Shown: one piece after another, positions 63,669 to 64,000 of the stretch
How the letters are laid out: each line of letters opens with the position of its first letter
Position numbering within the stretch: position 1 is the first letter of the stretch
NCBI RefSeq assembly: GCF_958304185.1
Contig: NZ_OY284433.1
Location: forward strand, 1,116,001-1,180,000
Source: an uncultured Erythrobacter sp.
Lineage (GTDB): Bacteria; Pseudomonadota; Alphaproteobacteria; Sphingomonadales; Sphingomonadaceae
Reading direction: 5' to 3'
DNA length: 64,000 bases
Position numbers and translations under genes: made by a program
The notes under the pieces: model-generated
What the model saw: the letters and a program-made list of their open reading frames with translations, nothing else
Told to the model about the DNA's origin: nothing
Database searches by the model: none

Positions 63669-64000
63669 ATGGCAGTCACCGATCACGTCGACCTGAATGG
63701 CTTCATGGAGGGCGTGAAGAAGCGCAATCCGCATCAGCCGGAGTTTGTGCAAGCGGTCCAAGAAGTGGCCGAAGACATCTTCGAATTCATGGAGGACAAA
63801 GAGGAGTATCACTCCCAGCAGATCCTCCGCCGCATTGCCGAGCCGGATCGCGTGGTGTCCTTCCGGGTGTGCTGGGAAGATGATGCCGGCAACATCCGCG
63901 TGCAGCGCGGCTGGCGCGTCCAGAACAACAACGCCATCGGCCCCTACAAGGGCGGCATCCGCTTCCACCCTTCGGTGACCGAAAGCGTGCTGAAATTCCT
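63669..64000 (+). CDS. gdhA: NADP-specific glutamate dehydrogenase, 3' end outside window
   Basis: First 110 residues of a hexameric enzyme that makes glutamate from 2-oxoglutarate and ammonium. ATG 63669 follows a GGGGGGGAA site. MAVTDHVDLNGFMEGVKKRN and HQPEFVQAVQEVAEDIFEFM resemble the E. coli-type GdhA N-terminus (x-F-x-x-V-x-x-R-N-P-x-[EQ]-x-E-F-x-Q-A). ERVVSF-like DRVVSFRVCWEDDAGNIRVQ, RGWRVQNNNAIGPYKGGIRF and HPSVTESVLKFL are the substrate-domain motifs. The frame is open to base 64000. Confidence 0.93.
   Translation, partial: MAVTDHVDLNGFMEGVKKRNPHQPEFVQAVQEVAEDIFEFMEDKEEYHSQQILRRIAEPDRVVSFRVCWEDDAGNIRVQRGWRVQNNNAIGPYKGGIRFHPSVTESVLKF

Noticed and set aside
62436-63968. 510-codon minus-strand frame across hemN and gdhA
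   Set aside because: Overlaps the start of glutamate dehydrogenase and the body of hemN, both supported by motifs.

Overview
The window is a GC-rich, gene-dense chromosomal segment with the character of an alphaproteobacterium of the order Sphingomonadales, most likely an Erythrobacter/Porphyrobacter-like member of the Erythrobacteraceae. This is inferred from three large TonB-dependent receptors (TBDRs) lying among TPR/sulfotransferase/2-oxoglutarate oxygenase genes, a Caulobacter-type cpa/tad pilus locus, a cbb3 oxidase operon behind a Crp/Fnr regulator, and an acs/CrbSR acetate locus. No rRNA, tRNA, CRISPR, phage or intact insertion sequence was found.

Layout. 0-2.8 kb: end of rnhA, a DUF1508 gene, and a coupled alpha/beta-hydrolase plus FAD-oxidoreductase pair. 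2.9-10.3 kb: cpaA-cpaB-cpaC-cpaD-cpaE-tadB-tadC. The ATPase gene cpaF and the pilin gene, usual members of such loci, are not present. 10.4-14.1 kb: leftward beta-oxidation-type genes (thiolase, SDR dehydrogenase, enoyl-CoA hydratase) and a MarR regulator, separated by two palindromic repeat elements. 14.5-33.8 kb: an accessory island with three TBDRs. Between two convergent receptors lie a TPR/2OG-Fe(II) oxygenase, a TPR/sulfotransferase, a small secreted protein, a prolyl-hydroxylase-like dioxygenase and a second TPR/2OG-Fe(II) oxygenase. A paralogue of the small secreted protein, an S9 peptidase and a third receptor follow. This is the best candidate here for an undescribed system: outer-membrane uptake coupled to hydroxylation and sulfation of an unknown target.

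34.1-43.1 kb: clpB with a candidate heat-shock promoter, a penicillin/AHL-acylase-like hydrolase, a two-domain M16 metallopeptidase, a small unknown protein and a META-domain lipoprotein. 43.2-52.4 kb: an MHS-type MFS transporter with a soluble insertion, then the acetate locus: hybrid kinase CrbS, response regulator CrbR, acetyl-CoA synthetase and a DcaP-like porin. 52.5-63.5 kb: ompW and a Crp/Fnr regulator diverging around a perfect TTGAT-N4-ATCAA box, a second box before ccoN, then a tightly overlapping ccoNOQPGHIS operon, a small His/Cys-bearing ORF and hemN. hemN carries an apparent one-base deletion just before its radical-SAM cysteines. The window ends inside an NADP-type glutamate dehydrogenase gene.

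How the genes work together: the right third reads as a low-oxygen respiration module, with the regulator, the oxidase with its copper/haem assembly factors, and anaerobic haem synthesis sharing Fnr-type sites. The acetate locus gives sensing, transcriptional control and activation of acetate, with a neighbouring porin. The middle island would import and chemically modify a polymer or peptide not identifiable from sequence. All coordinates and residue numbers were read by eye; no database search or alignment was run.
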